64,000 nt of DNA from an uncultured Tenacibaculum sp. (GCF_947499065.1 NZ_CANMMT010000003.1:62001-126000); one strand, 5' to 3'. Positions 9,097 to 19,472 are shown, counted from the stretch's first letter. The notes: generated by a model not told the origin, from the sequence alone. Translations and numbers: made by a program.

Positions 9097-10023
9097 TTAG
9101 ATGTCTAAAGCAGCATTGTTATTTTTAACAGCTTCAGCCGATGCAGTTAAATGTGCTTTTTCTTCTTCGCTTAAGTTGATGTTAACGATTTTTTCAATAC
9201 CGTTAGCTCCTAATACAACAGGAACACCAATACATAAGTCAGATAAACCATATTCTCCATCTAATAAAGCAGAACAAGGGAATATTTTCTTAGTATCGCA
9301 AGCAATTGCTTGAACCATACCTGATACGGCAGCACCTGGTGCATACCAAGCTGAAGTTCCTAATAAACCAGTTAATGTTGCTCCACCTACTTTAGTGTCT
9401 TGTTTTACTTGCTCTAAACGCTCTTCTGATAAAAATTCAGAAACAGGAACAGAGTTACGAGTAGCTAAACGAGTTAAAGGAACCATCCCTTTATCTGAGT
9501 GACCACCTATAACCATACCATCAACATCAGAAATAGGAGCTTCTAAAGCTTCTGCTAAACGATATTTGAAACGTGCAGAATCTAAAGCACCACCCATACC
9601 TATAATTCTGTTTTTAGGTAATCCAGTAGTTTTGTGAACTAAGTAAGTCATAGTATCCATTGGGTTAGATACTACAATGATAATTGTATTTGGAGAGTGC
9701 TCAATTAAACTAGCAGAAACTGTTTTTACAATTCCAGCGTTAATTCCTAGTAACTCGTCGCGAGACATACCTGGCTTACGAGCAATTCCAGAAGTAATAA
9801 CACATACATCAGACCCAGCAGTTTTACTATAATCTCCTGTTGTTCCTGTAATTTTAGTGTCAAAACCGTTTAAAGAAGCAGTTTGCATTAAGTCCATAGC
9901 TTTACCTTCAGCAAAACCTTCTTTAATGTCAACTAATACAACTTCAGATGCGAAGTTTTTAATAGCAATGTACTCTGCACAACTTGCACCTACAGCACCT
10001 GCTCCTACAACTGTTACTTTCAT
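9097..10023 (-). CDS. mdh: Malate dehydrogenase
   Basis: NAD-dependent malate dehydrogenase (308 residues) of the lactate-dehydrogenase-like type found in Bacteroidota, converting malate to oxaloacetate in the TCA cycle. It shows the Rossmann glycine motif GAGAVGAS (7-14), Asp32 for NAD, the active-site loop ARKPGMSRDE with Arg82 and Arg88 for substrate carboxylates (Arg82 rather than Gln argues for malate over lactate), Asp148/Arg151 in ALDSAR and the catalytic His175 in GGHSDKG. The gene is a single transcription unit with a candidate promoter element 40 bases upstream and a strong terminator downstream. No truncation or unusual composition is seen. Confidence 0.97.
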   Translation of the reverse strand: MKVTVVGAGAVGASCAEYIAIKNFASEVVLVDIKEGFAEGKAMDLMQTASLNGFDTKITGTTGDYSKTAGSDVCVITSGIARKPGMSRDELLGINAGIVKTVSASLIEHSPNTIIIVVSNPMDTMTYLVHKTTGLPKNRIIGMGGALDSARFKYRLAEALEAPISDVDGMVIGGHSDKGMVPLTRLATRNSVPVSEFLSEERLEQVKQDTKVGGATLTGLLGTSAWYAPGAAVSGMVQAIACDTKKIFPCSALLDGEYGLSDLCIGVPVVLGANGIEKIVNINLSEEEKAHLTASAEAVKNNNAALDI

Positions 10024-10063
10024 TTTATTTATATTTTAATTGTGATGATTAATTTAAGATGCA

Positions 10064-10071
10064 CAAAAATA
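10064..10071 (-). promoter_or_regulatory. Candidate -7 promoter element of mdh
   Basis: On the minus strand this reads TATTTTTG, matching TAnnTTTG, and implies a 5' leader of roughly 35 bases. No TTG is found at the -33 distance, so support is partial. Confidence 0.35.
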
Positions 10072-10097
10072 GCGATTTGCCTAAGGATATAAAAAGA

Positions 10098-10125
10098 AAA
10101 GCCCATCGAAATTTCGATGGGCTTT
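10098..10125 (-). terminator. Terminator of the PQQ-propeller gene
   Basis: A perfect 28-base palindrome (GCCCATCGAAATTTCGATGGGC core with AAA/TTT flanks) lies 7 bases past the stop and is followed on the minus strand by a TTTTCTTTTT run. Classic intrinsic terminator. Confidence 0.88.
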
Positions 10126-10132
10126 AAATTGA

Positions 10133-12052
10133 TTAGTTATAACTGAATATTTTTAAGTCTTTTCCTTTTCGGAAATAAATCTTTTTAGCAGCTTTATCAA
10201 TTTTATACTTAGGTTTGTTTACATCAAATTCATAAGTTTCAACAGTATCTCCTGAGTCTTTGTTGACTTGAACTAAAACTTTTTTGCCATCTTTTTTAGC
10301 ATAGAAAAAAGCATTGTTTTTTGTGGCTTTAAAGGCACTATGTCTAGTTGGGTCCCACATTTTTTCTGAAACAGAATTTAGCATGGCTCCTTGATTATAT
10401 TGATTAATACCTCTGTTTACGTGTTTTACACCATGATTTTCTAAATTTCTGTTTCCAACAAATGCTCCAGTTCCACCCATAACGGTTCCAGAAGACATGT
10501 TCATTACACCAGATACTTGCATTGCTGCTCCTGTAAGTCCTCCAGCTACTGATGCTACATTTTTTAAATGACGCAAACCTTCTCCTGGTTGTTTAAAGTA
10601 TTCTTTTTTAATTAACTCCCCTTTGAAATTAAGCATTACATATTCCCAATTTCCATTAATAAAATAGCCTTTATCTCTTGTTTCAAAAGTTGTAATATCG
10701 TTTTTATTGTGAAAATCAATTTTTTGTACTTGTTCTTTTCCGAATCCTTTATCTGGATTTAAAACATACATTTTTTTACCACTTAATAATATTAAGTTCT
10801 TGTTTTTTTTATCAAAAGTAAGTTTATCACTTTTTTCATCTAAACCTATTCTGTAAACCCTTTTTTTTCTTCCTTTTTCAAAGTATTCTATTCTGTAAGG
10901 AGTTACAAAAATTGTTCCTTTGTCGTAAGAAAATGCAGTAAACTCTTCTTCATCATCTACATCGAAATCTACATTTTTGATTACTCTTTGAGGTTTTTTC
11001 CATATTTTTTTACCGTTGTTGTCTACTAAATGCTTTTTGTTTTTGTAATAAACGATATACCCTTCATCAGTTTTTTCAACACCTTTTACTTTTTTTCTTT
11101 TAAATTCTTTTTTCCAAGCTTCTTTACCTGTGTGATAATCGTATAATTTAGCTCCATCTTCATGAATTAAGAAAAGTTTTCCATCTTCAAATTGGTAGTC
11201 TACAAAACCTTCGTCAAGTTTGATAGCTTTTTTCCATACTTCTTTACCAGTATTAATGTCAAAAGCAATTAATTCTTTACCAATAACTTTTTTTCCTAAT
11301 AAAGAAAGTCCCATGGTAAATCCTGCTTTTATAGCTCCTCCAATTAATGAGCTACTTTTGTTTTCTACAGCAATTAAAGATTTGTTATCTTCTGTAAAGA
11401 ATAATTTTCCTGCATCATACTTTTCTGAAACAATAATAGCTCCATCTTCTTTATTTAATAGGAATACTGTTTTTCCTGCAGAAAAAGCTATTCGATTATC
11501 GTTTTGTACAAAATTACTGATAGATGCTCCTCCTGATAATAAGCTACCTAGTTTTTTATTAGTTTTAATAGCATTTTCCCAAAGAATGTTGTCGTTTTCT
11601 ATACTAACTAAGAAAAGTTTTGCAGCAGTTTTATCAGTTTTTGCAAAAAATAGAATAGCATTTTTTCCGAATACAAAATTATTGGAAAATATACCTTTAT
11701 AGCCATTGGCTTTTTCGTCTATAATTTTATGACCAGTTTTAATGTTGAAAATTGTTTGACCAAATTTACCGAATGGAGATAATGGCACTTCAGTAAAAGA
11801 AGATCCACCATCTTGTCCTAGGGAATTAAGACTTTTAATAAAGCCTGTTTCTTTAAATTCCCATATTTTTTTCCCTGTTTCACCATCAACTCCGTATACA
11901 CCGCCATCTGTTGTCGCTACAGCTATTCCAGTTAAATTGTGTAGGTATACATCATTAATGCTACTGTCTAGTGTAAGTGTATGGTCTGGTTCTTTTTGTG
12001 AGTGTCCTAGAAAAGAGGTTAGGAATAATAAAATAAGTAATCTTGTTTTCAT
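10133..12052 (-). CDS. Secreted PQQ-like beta-propeller protein
   Basis: A 639-residue protein with a signal peptide (ending GHSQ near residue 19) and repeated beta-propeller blades of the PQQ/quinoprotein type. Each blade carries a tryptophan-docking segment such as GKKIWEF, NILWENAI, GKEVWKKAI, GKEAWKKEF and GKKIWKKP. This architecture is shared with BamB and with quinoprotein dehydrogenases, but no PQQ- or metal-binding dehydrogenase residues are evident, so a structural or binding role at the outer membrane is likelier. The last 140 residues contain a Gly/Asn-rich stretch (GGTGAFVGNRNLENHG) and a final basic strand. It is a single-gene unit closed by a strong terminator. The exact partner is unknown; BamB identity is not claimed. 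Confidence 0.75.
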   Translation of the reverse strand: MKTRLLILLFLTSFLGHSQKEPDHTLTLDSSINDVYLHNLTGIAVATTDGGVYGVDGETGKKIWEFKETGFIKSLNSLGQDGGSSFTEVPLSPFGKFGQTIFNIKTGHKIIDEKANGYKGIFSNNFVFGKNAILFFAKTDKTAAKLFLVSIENDNILWENAIKTNKKLGSLLSGGASISNFVQNDNRIAFSAGKTVFLLNKEDGAIIVSEKYDAGKLFFTEDNKSLIAVENKSSSLIGGAIKAGFTMGLSLLGKKVIGKELIAFDINTGKEVWKKAIKLDEGFVDYQFEDGKLFLIHEDGAKLYDYHTGKEAWKKEFKRKKVKGVEKTDEGYIVYYKNKKHLVDNNGKKIWKKPQRVIKNVDFDVDDEEEFTAFSYDKGTIFVTPYRIEYFEKGRKKRVYRIGLDEKSDKLTFDKKNKNLILLSGKKMYVLNPDKGFGKEQVQKIDFHNKNDITTFETRDKGYFINGNWEYVMLNFKGELIKKEYFKQPGEGLRHLKNVASVAGGLTGAAMQVSGVMNMSSGTVMGGTGAFVGNRNLENHGVKHVNRGINQYNQGAMLNSVSEKMWDPTRHSAFKATKNNAFFYAKKDGKKVLVQVNKDSGDTVETYEFDVNKPKYKIDKAAKKIYFRKGKDLKIFSYN

Positions 12053-12102
12053 AATCTTTTTAGTGTTGATAATTTCTTTTTAATAATTGAGTTTCGAAAA
12101 TA

Positions 12103-12142
12103 AAAAAAAGAACTTCACTCATTAGAGTAAAGTTCTTTTTTT
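12103..12142 (-). terminator. Bidirectional-looking terminator after the DUF6588-like gene
   Basis: GAACTT-c-ACTC, loop ATTA, GAGT-a-AAGTTC, flanked by an A8 run on the left and a T7 run on the right. On the minus strand it ends in a T-run, which suits the gene that stops at 12169. Confidence 0.85.
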
Positions 12143-12168
12143 ATTAAGATTTTTTTAACAAATAAATT

Positions 12169-13209
12169 TTATCTAAAGCTAAAAGCTATCCCTGCGTTAA
12201 CAGTGTTGTAATCTTGTAAGGAGTAACTACCAAAAAGCTTAAAAAATCCTAAGCTAATTCTTGCACCTATAGTTGTGTTAAAACTACTTGATTTGAATTT
12301 TAAACTAGGAGGAGTTAAAGCTATTTGTTCTGTGCCTCCTACATAGTTGAATGTACCAGTATATGTACCAGCCATTCTTAAATCTGCATTACCAGTATTG
12401 TATCCTATACCTCCAAATACGTTAATTATTGGGAAGTTTAAAGAAGCTATTGCTTGAAAAGAAAAAGCAGATAGTCCAAATTCTCCAGCACCATTTTGAA
12501 CTCTTAAAGCACCAGTAGTTTGACTTCCGAAACCATAGTTTACATCTAAATTAGTATAAGCAGCTAATAAAGATACGTGTAAAGGTAATTTATCTAAAGG
12601 TCCAAACCAGCTAGTTATTTCTTTTTTAAGTCCAATACCAAACATGTTTATTTTTCCTCCATCATCACCAAATTTAGTTTCTGGGAAGAAACGAGCCATA
12701 ACTTCAAATTTATATGGTAAACCTAATCCTACTTGCACAGCCGGTGCAGGTACAGCTTTTAGGGGTAAGTCTCCAATGATTCCTCCAGGTAAATCAAAAT
12801 TAGCAGTTACTACCTGAGGAGTTCCTCCTACATCTATTGTTCTTGTAACGGTAAATGTAGTAGGGGTATCTGGTCCTGCAAAAGTAGAAGCAGTTGTCGA
12901 TGTTGAAGTAATCGAAGATCCAGGTCCTAAAGCTTGTTGGATATTAAAGGTTTCTTTTTCAGAACCAATAAAACTACCATTTAATCCAATAGTAATATCA
13001 AAACCAAATTTTTTATGAACTTTTGCGGTATGGTACCATCCTGAATTCATACTGTTTATTAATCCTTCCATACCTGGATTGAAATATGCTTGGATAAGAT
13101 TTCCAGCATCTTTTGCGCTACCTAAGATAGCTTGCTCAAAACCATCTTGAGCTTTTGCGCTAAAAACTAAGCTGAAAACTGTTAGAAGGGATAAAGTAAT
13201 TTTTTTCAT
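12169..13209 (-). CDS. DUF6588-like outer-membrane beta-barrel protein
   Basis: A 346-residue secreted protein: signal peptide ending FSAKAQ (about residue 20), then alternating glycine/aromatic beta strands and a terminal strand NAGIAFSFR, the aromatic end typical of an outer-membrane barrel. The opening DGFEQAILGSAKDAGNLIQAYFNPGMEG followed by a description-like segment on position (HTAKVHKKFGFDITIGLNGSFIG) matches my recollection of the Flavobacteriia DUF6588 proteins; function is undescribed as far as I know. Residues about 100-130 are a Thr/Ser/Pro-rich, low-complexity loop, probably surface-exposed. It is a stand-alone gene with a candidate promoter element 25 bases upstream and a terminator downstream. 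Confidence 0.7.
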   Translation of the reverse strand: MKKITLSLLTVFSLVFSAKAQDGFEQAILGSAKDAGNLIQAYFNPGMEGLINSMNSGWYHTAKVHKKFGFDITIGLNGSFIGSEKETFNIQQALGPGSSITSTSTTASTFAGPDTPTTFTVTRTIDVGGTPQVVTANFDLPGGIIGDLPLKAVPAPAVQVGLGLPYKFEVMARFFPETKFGDDGGKINMFGIGLKKEITSWFGPLDKLPLHVSLLAAYTNLDVNYGFGSQTTGALRVQNGAGEFGLSAFSFQAIASLNFPIINVFGGIGYNTGNADLRMAGTYTGTFNYVGGTEQIALTPPSLKFKSSSFNTTIGARISLGFFKLFGSYSLQDYNTVNAGIAFSFR

Positions 13210-13233
13210 GTTACTAAGTTGTTAATTAGATAA

Positions 13234-13241
13234 CAAATGTA
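13234..13241 (-). promoter_or_regulatory. Candidate -7 promoter element of the DUF6588-like gene
   Basis: TACATTTG on the minus strand fits TAnnTTTG and lies 24 bases upstream of the ATG at 13209. No TTG is seen at the expected -33 position. Confidence 0.35.
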
Positions 13242-13274
13242 TAAAAAAGAGAATACTATGTATTGGTAAAATAA

Positions 13275-13303
13275 AAAAACTCAACCGTTTTGGTTGAGTT
13301 TTT
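13275..13303 (-). terminator. Terminator of gyrB
   Basis: AAAAACTCAACC and GGTTGAGTTTTT form a 12-pair stem with a 5-base loop about 20 bases after the gyrB stop, followed on the minus strand by TTTTATTTTA. Confidence 0.88.
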
Positions 13304-13324
13304 AGTGTAAATTATTTTAAAAGT

Positions 13325-15265
<1,941 letters not shown>

Positions 15266-15359
15266 TTAGAGTTAAAAATTAATTTGTTTTCTGAAATGTT
15301 ATTGTTAAAAATCCTAATTGATTAGAATCAAATGAAGAATGTAATTCAATAACATAAAA

Positions 15360-15382
15360 AATAACCGCATTTTGCGATTATT
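15360..15382 (-). terminator. Terminator-like hairpin on the minus strand, no assigned gene
   Basis: AATAA-c-CGCA, loop TTT, TGCG-a-TTATT; read on the minus strand it is followed by a T-rich run (TTATTTTTTATG). It points away from gyrB's own 3' end, so if real it ends a minus-strand transcript arising in the 15.4-15.8 kb gap, or it is a leader structure in the gyrB mRNA. Confidence 0.4.
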
Positions 15383-15425
15383 TACCCTTACAAATCTACA
15401 GTTTTTAAATTTGATAATAAAGTTT

Positions 15426-15572
15426 TTAAGCTGTTTTGTTTGTGAAATCATCAAAAAACTCTTTTGCGATAAAGTCTTTTAAAAGGCTTAAAAAGGTGCT
15501 TAAAATTGAAAATAGATTTTTTAGTTTAATTCTAAAAAATGAAAAGACAAATAAAGTCTTAAAAATAAGATT
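15426..15572 (-). pseudogene. Possible remnant or tiny gene, 48 open codons without ATG
   Basis: Between in-frame stops at 15573-15575 and 15426-15428 the minus strand reads 48 codons with no ATG, ending in LLKDFIAKEFFDDFTNKTA, a protein-like acidic/aromatic end. It is followed 43 bases later by a terminator-like hairpin. This could be the tail of a decayed gene, a short peptide using a non-ATG start, or chance in AT-rich DNA. No family is recognised. Confidence 0.25.
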
Positions 15573-15780
15573 TTAGACTAGTGGATTTAGATAAAGAAGT
15601 CTAAAAATAGCCCAAAAAAGAGTGTTAACTTAAATTTATTAAATAGTTGTATTTTGGTAAGAATAAATTAGTGTTATTGTATTTTAGGTTAATTAAGTTT
15701 AAAAATTTAACATTTTTAACATAATATAATGTAATTTTTGTATGTTTGGTGTGAATATTAATAAATTAAATTTTTAAAAA

Positions 15781-16947
15781 ATGAGAATCCCCCGATTTTT
15801 AGTAAAAGCCTTATTGGCTTCGGTATTATTAGTGAATTGTACCAAATCAAGTGAATTAGATACTCCTAATCAACAAGCAGAGTTAAATGAAGTGAATAAG
15901 AAAGAAGTAGCTTTCAAATTCATTGATTTAATGAAGAATCAAGATTTTATGAGCAAAACAATTAGTATGCTGGAAGATCAACAGCCTAGTGTTGCGTTAT
16001 CTAAAATTTTAAATGAAACAAAAAGTCTTGTAGGTAATCAAGAAGCTTACAAAAGCTTATCCACTCAAACAATTGCCTTGGAGGAAAGAGCAAGTGCTGA
16101 TGTTGCTCCTGATAAAATTGAAATTTTAGAAGTTTGGATGCACAATCCTAAAAAGAAACTTGATTTTTCAAAAGTGTTATTTTCTTTTGCGCCTGAGGGA
16201 GAAGAAGAAAACTGGTCTACAGTAGAGGCTTACACTATAGATAAGAAGTTAGTGCTTTTAGATGCTAAAAAAGCTCCAGAGCAAGCAGTTATTGTAATTG
16301 AGACTAATGGTTTTGAGACTTTGAAAAAGGAAGTGGCTTATATGAATAAGTATCTTCAAGAAGAAGGTGTGCAAAATGAAAGATTAGCTAAATCTAATAT
16401 GGATTTTAGTCCTGAGTCATCAAGAAATTCAGGATTAGAAACTACTAAGTTAGATAAGATTAGATTAAATAATGATGAGGAGCCATGGATAAGTGGAGCT
16501 GCTGAAGTATACGCTATTACTTCTGGAATTAAAGACGCTGCAAATAAGCCTGAAATAAAAGTGATTCCAATGTATTATTTAGATTACGATGGTACTGATT
16601 ATTATCCAAACCAAATATTATTATTCTGGGATGATTATAAGTATCAAGCTGCAAATATCCAATTATTTGAAAAGGATGATAACGTAAATTATAAGAGTTT
16701 AGTGTCTACTATTGTAAGTGGAGTATTCCAAATAATAGGTACTGTAGCTACACAACCTTGGGTAAATGTTTTAGGGCAAGTTGCTGGAGCAATTATTCAA
16801 GCTATGCCAGACCAGTGGTATACTAATAATGATGATTATGTAGATTCTTTCTATACTATTGAAAAGAATAAAAGCTATAACAATCATTATGGTGCAAGAG
16901 GAAATGCAAAGGTGAATTTATCTCCTTTCTTTGTTGCATCTAATTAA
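15781..16947 (+). CDS. Lipoprotein resembling DUF3103 proteins
   Basis: A 388-residue lipoprotein: signal ending LLVNC (Cys20), then a charged region rich in Gln/Glu/Lys and a middle block (about 110-190) reading EVWMHNPKKKLDFSKVLFSF, APEGEEENW, VEAYTIDKK and APEQAVIVIETNG, which resembles what I remember of DUF3103. The C-terminal third is aromatic and Asp/Asn-rich (YLDYDGTDYYPNQILLFWDDY; QPWVNVLGQVAGAIIQAMPDQWY), suggesting a compact secreted domain. Function is unknown. It stands alone between two non-coding gaps, has a candidate TATGTTTG element 33 bases upstream and a strong terminator downstream. The DUF assignment is from memory and only moderately certain; the lipoprotein nature is clear. 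Confidence 0.65.
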   Translation: MRIPRFLVKALLASVLLVNCTKSSELDTPNQQAELNEVNKKEVAFKFIDLMKNQDFMSKTISMLEDQQPSVALSKILNETKSLVGNQEAYKSLSTQTIALEERASADVAPDKIEILEVWMHNPKKKLDFSKVLFSFAPEGEEENWSTVEAYTIDKKLVLLDAKKAPEQAVIVIETNGFETLKKEVAYMNKYLQEEGVQNERLAKSNMDFSPESSRNSGLETTKLDKIRLNNDEEPWISGAAEVYAITSGIKDAANKPEIKVIPMYYLDYDGTDYYPNQILLFWDDYKYQAANIQLFEKDDNVNYKSLVSTIVSGVFQIIGTVATQPWVNVLGQVAGAIIQAMPDQWYTNNDDYVDSFYTIEKNKSYNNHYGARGNAKVNLSPFFVASN

Positions 16948-16970
16948 TAGTGTAATTATATATAAAGAAG

Positions 16971-16997
16971 AGCATCCTATATTAGGATGCTTTTTTT
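16971..16997 (+). terminator. Terminator of the DUF3103-like gene
   Basis: AGCATCCTA, 3-base loop, TAGGATGCT, then T7. A 9-pair stem about 24 bases after the stop. Confidence 0.88.
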
Positions 16998-17361
16998 GTT
17001 TTAAAAATAAAGGATAACTAGTTTTTGAATTTTAAATTAATGTAGTTAGGTGACGAATGATTGTGTTTTTTTTATGGTTTTAGTTATGAGGTTAAAATGT
17101 GAATAAGATTTTTGGAATGATACCAAAAGTGCCAATATCTTCTCTTAAGGAGTCTTCTATTTTGTAAGGCGAATATTGAAGGTTTAAACTAAAAGTGATT
17201 TTTGTTTTGGGGCTTAATGTTGATTAGTAGGTAGTTGTGTTATTTAAAACTATTAAATACAGCAGGGGAAAAAGAGTAAAATGTGTTTTGTCATAAAATG
17301 ATGGAGAAAGTAAATGTATTGCAAAAACTAATTGAAGCAGAAAATATTTTAGATTTTGAAT
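16998..17361. other. Gene-poor gap between the DUF3103-like gene and asnB
   Basis: No complete gene. It contains a 43-codon barrel-like C-terminal remnant on the minus strand (17092-17223, listed separately). On the plus strand a 21-codon frame (ATG 17298, stop 17361-17363) reads MMEKVNVLQKLIEAENILDFE and runs straight into the asnB terminator, which also has a T-run on the plus strand. That mini-frame could be a real peptide or debris; no promoter is evident. Confidence 0.4.
17092..17223 (-). pseudogene. C-terminal remnant of a probable outer-membrane barrel protein
   Basis: Between in-frame stops (17224-17226 and 17092-17094) the minus strand encodes 43 residues with no start codon: it includes KTKITFSLNLQYSPYKIEDS and ends GIIPKILFTF. 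The alternating hydrophobic pattern and final Phe are what the last strands of an outer-membrane barrel look like. The upstream part of any such gene is absent or scrambled, so this is best read as a decayed gene end. Family not identifiable. Confidence 0.35.
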
Positions 17362-17392
17362 AAAAAAATCCCACCAAATGGTAGGATTTTTT
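17362..17392 (-). terminator. Terminator of asnB
   Basis: AAAAAATCC-c-ACC, AAAT loop, GGT-a-GGATTTTTT, 24 bases past the asnB stop. On the minus strand the stem ends in a T7 run; on the plus strand in T6, so it may work both ways. Confidence 0.83.
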
Positions 17393-17415
17393 CGATTGTA
17401 AATTTTAAAATATAT

Positions 17416-19077
17416 TTAATAAGCATCTTCATGTACAGCTTTAATTGCACGACCTGAAGGTTCGTTTACGTTTTGGAAACTAGCATCCCAAGCTAATGCT
17501 GTAGGCGTACTACATGCTATTGATGGAACAGAAGGAACTGTTAAAGCTGCTGTTTCACTTGAAAAGTGCTCTTCAAATATTGAACGATAATAGTATTCTT
17601 CTTTAGCTCTTGGTGTTTGAGTAGGGAAACGATGTTGCGCATTTTTCATCATTTCATCAGTTACAGCAGTTTCAACTAATTCTTTTAAAGTGTCAATCCA
17701 ACTGTATCCAACTCCGTCAGAAAATTGTTCTTTTTGTCTCCAGGCAACTTCTTCAGGTAAATAACTTTCAAAGGCTTTACGTAATACCCATTTTTCCATA
17801 CGTTCTCCGTTAATCATTTTATCTTCAGGGTTAATACGCATTGCTACATCCATAAATTCTTTATCTAAGAAAGGAACACGTCCTTCAATTCCCCAAGCCA
17901 TTAAACTTTTGTTAGCACGAAGGCAATCGTATTGATATAACTTATCAAGTTTACGAACAGTTTCTTTGTGGAATTCTTCAGCATTAGGTGCTTTATGGAA
18001 GTATAAATATCCTCCAAAAATTTCATCAGCTCCTTCACCAGATAATACCATTTTAATTCCCATAGACTTTATAACTCTTGCCATTAAGTACATTGGAGTA
18101 GAGGCGCGGATAGTTGTAATGTCGTAAGTTTCTAAGTTGTAAATTACATCACGAATAGCATCTAAACCTTCTTGAATAGTGAAAGTAATCTCATGATGGA
18201 TTGTACCAATGTGATCAGATACTTTTTTTGCAGCAGCTAAATCTGGCGATCCATCTAATCCAATAGAAAATGAATGTAATTGAGGGTACCAAGCATCTTT
18301 AGTGTCGCCACTTTCTATACGCTTAGCAGCATACTTTTTAGCAATGGCAGAAGTGATAGAAGAGTCTAATCCACCAGAAAGTAAAACACCATAAGGAACA
18401 TCGCTCATTAATTGACGGTGAACAGCAGCTTCTAAAGCATCACGTAGTTCATCAATTGATGTTTGGTTGTCTTTAACAGCTTCGTACTCCATCCAATCTC
18501 TAGAGTACCAACGTTGTAAACCGTCTTCACGAGTGTAGTAGTGACCTGGAGGAAATACTTCAATTTTGTTGCAAACTCCTTCTAAAGCTTTTAGTTCAGA
18601 AGCTACATAAAAAGTTCCTTTTTTATCCCATCCCATGTATAAAGGAATAATTCCCATATGGTCACGGGCAATTAAGTATTCGTCAGTAATAGAATCGTAG
18701 ATAGCAAAACCAAAAATACCGTTTAATTCATCTAAAAACTCAACACCTTTTTGCTTGTAAAGAGCAATAATAACCTCACAATCAGATTGTGTTAAAAATG
18801 TATGTTTTCCGTTAAATTGTGGACGTAACTCTTTGTGGTTGTAAATTTCTCCATTTGCAGCTAAGACAAAACGACGATCTTCACTAAATAAAGGTTGTTG
18901 TCCAGAAGCAGGGTCTACAATAGCTAAACGTTCATGAGCCATAATAGCTTTTTCATCGCTATAAATACCGCTCCAATCTGGACCTCGATGTCTAATTTTC
19001 TTTGACATTTCTAAGATTTGAGGTCTTAGTTGTTCAGTTTTTTCTTTTAAATCAAATGCACATACAATTCCACACAT
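17416..19077 (-). CDS. asnB: Asparagine synthetase B (glutamine-hydrolysing)
   Basis: Cytosolic ATP-dependent amidotransferase making asparagine from aspartate with glutamine as nitrogen donor; 553 residues, close to E. coli AsnB. The N-terminal nucleophile is Cys2 (MCGIV, exposed after Met removal). Glutamine-binding residues are Arg49 in HERLAI, Asn75-Gly76 in ANGEIYN and Asp99 in QSDCE. The synthetase half has the PP-loop SGGLDSS (234-240) and SGEGADEIFGGY (about 346-357). A 60-residue C-terminal segment with AKEEYYYRSIFEEHF is typical of the family. It is divergent from the trp operon across a 276-base region. The region before its start has a small inverted repeat (TCTTGA/TCAAGA, 19100-19118), but no clear consensus promoter was found. 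Confidence 0.96.
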   Translation of the reverse strand: MCGIVCAFDLKEKTEQLRPQILEMSKKIRHRGPDWSGIYSDEKAIMAHERLAIVDPASGQQPLFSEDRRFVLAANGEIYNHKELRPQFNGKHTFLTQSDCEVIIALYKQKGVEFLDELNGIFGFAIYDSITDEYLIARDHMGIIPLYMGWDKKGTFYVASELKALEGVCNKIEVFPPGHYYTREDGLQRWYSRDWMEYEAVKDNQTSIDELRDALEAAVHRQLMSDVPYGVLLSGGLDSSITSAIAKKYAAKRIESGDTKDAWYPQLHSFSIGLDGSPDLAAAKKVSDHIGTIHHEITFTIQEGLDAIRDVIYNLETYDITTIRASTPMYLMARVIKSMGIKMVLSGEGADEIFGGYLYFHKAPNAEEFHKETVRKLDKLYQYDCLRANKSLMAWGIEGRVPFLDKEFMDVAMRINPEDKMINGERMEKWVLRKAFESYLPEEVAWRQKEQFSDGVGYSWIDTLKELVETAVTDEMMKNAQHRFPTQTPRAKEEYYYRSIFEEHFSSETAALTVPSVPSIACSTPTALAWDASFQNVNEPSGRAIKAVHEDAY

Positions 19078-19316
19078 AGTTTTATATTTTTAATTAGTGT
19101 CTTGAAATAGAGTCAAGAAACATATTTTGTTTTTTTCGTTTATTATTTCGATACAAATAACCGAATGATGTTTTTTTTTGAAAACAATATTGTTTATTTG
19201 AGTTATAAATTTAAACTTAAAGATGATTATTTGTGTTAAAGTGTAATTGTTTTGTGTTTGTTTTGCTTTCAAAACTTACTTTTTTTGATTTTTTAGAAAT
19301 AAACTGAAATAAAAAT

Positions 19317-19346
19317 TTGGATTTTTAAAAATCTGTTATACATTTG
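19317..19346 (+). promoter_or_regulatory. Promoter of the trp leader/operon
   Basis: TTG at 19317-19319, a 19-base spacer, and TACATTTG at 19339-19346: an exact match to the Bacteroidota TTG-N19-TAnnTTTG promoter. The predicted start lies about 4-6 bases past the G, so the leader peptide ATG (19354) would be within a few bases of the RNA 5' end. Confidence 0.75.
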
Positions 19347-19353
19347 CTTCATA

Positions 19354-19407
19354 ATGATGAAACAATTATTAAATAACTGGTGGTGGAGAACTCATAACTT
19401 ACGTTAG
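19354..19407 (+). CDS. trpL: trp operon leader peptide with three tandem Trp codons
   Basis: A 17-codon frame, MMKQLLNNWWWRTHNLR (or 16 residues from the second ATG at 19357), with TGG codons at 19378-19386, three in a row. It stops at 19405-19407, inside the first RNA hairpin, 80 bases before trpE. Tryptophan is the rarest amino acid, so three adjacent Trp codons directly before a terminator and the trp genes are the hallmark of a ribosome-stalling attenuation peptide. The peptide itself needs no function beyond being translated. Too short for routine gene calling. Confidence 0.9.
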   Translation: MMKQLLNNWWWRTHNLR

Positions 19408-19472
19408 TGAGACCATACCGTTATATCCATAATACAACGAAAAGGCTTATCTCATGATAAGCCTTTTTTTTT
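19391..19472 (+). promoter_or_regulatory. trp attenuator: competing 1:2, 2:3 and 3:4 RNA stems
   Basis: Stem 1:2 is CTCATAAC (19391-19398) with GTTA-g-TGAG (19403-19411). Stem 2:3 can form between TGAGACC (19408-19414) and GG....TCTCA (19444-19454). Stem 3:4 is the terminator at 19440-19467. A ribosome waiting at the Trp codons (19378-19386) would cover segment 1, free segment 2 to capture segment 3 and so prevent the terminator. A ribosome reaching the stop codon covers segment 2 and lets the terminator form. The 2:3 pairing has a 4-base bulge and is the weakest part of the model. Confidence 0.75.
19440..19472 (+). terminator. Attenuator terminator before trpE
   Basis: AAAAGGCTTATC, loop TCAT, GATAAGCCTTTT, then a T-run to 19472: a 12-pair intrinsic terminator with no gene finishing before it except the leader peptide. 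Confidence 0.9.

Noticed and set aside
11220-11702. A 160-codon open frame on the plus strand opposite the PQQ-propeller gene
   Set aside because: It lies wholly antisense to a well-supported gene, has no family resemblance, and arises from the codon pattern of the true frame. The same applies to many other antisense frames in this window.
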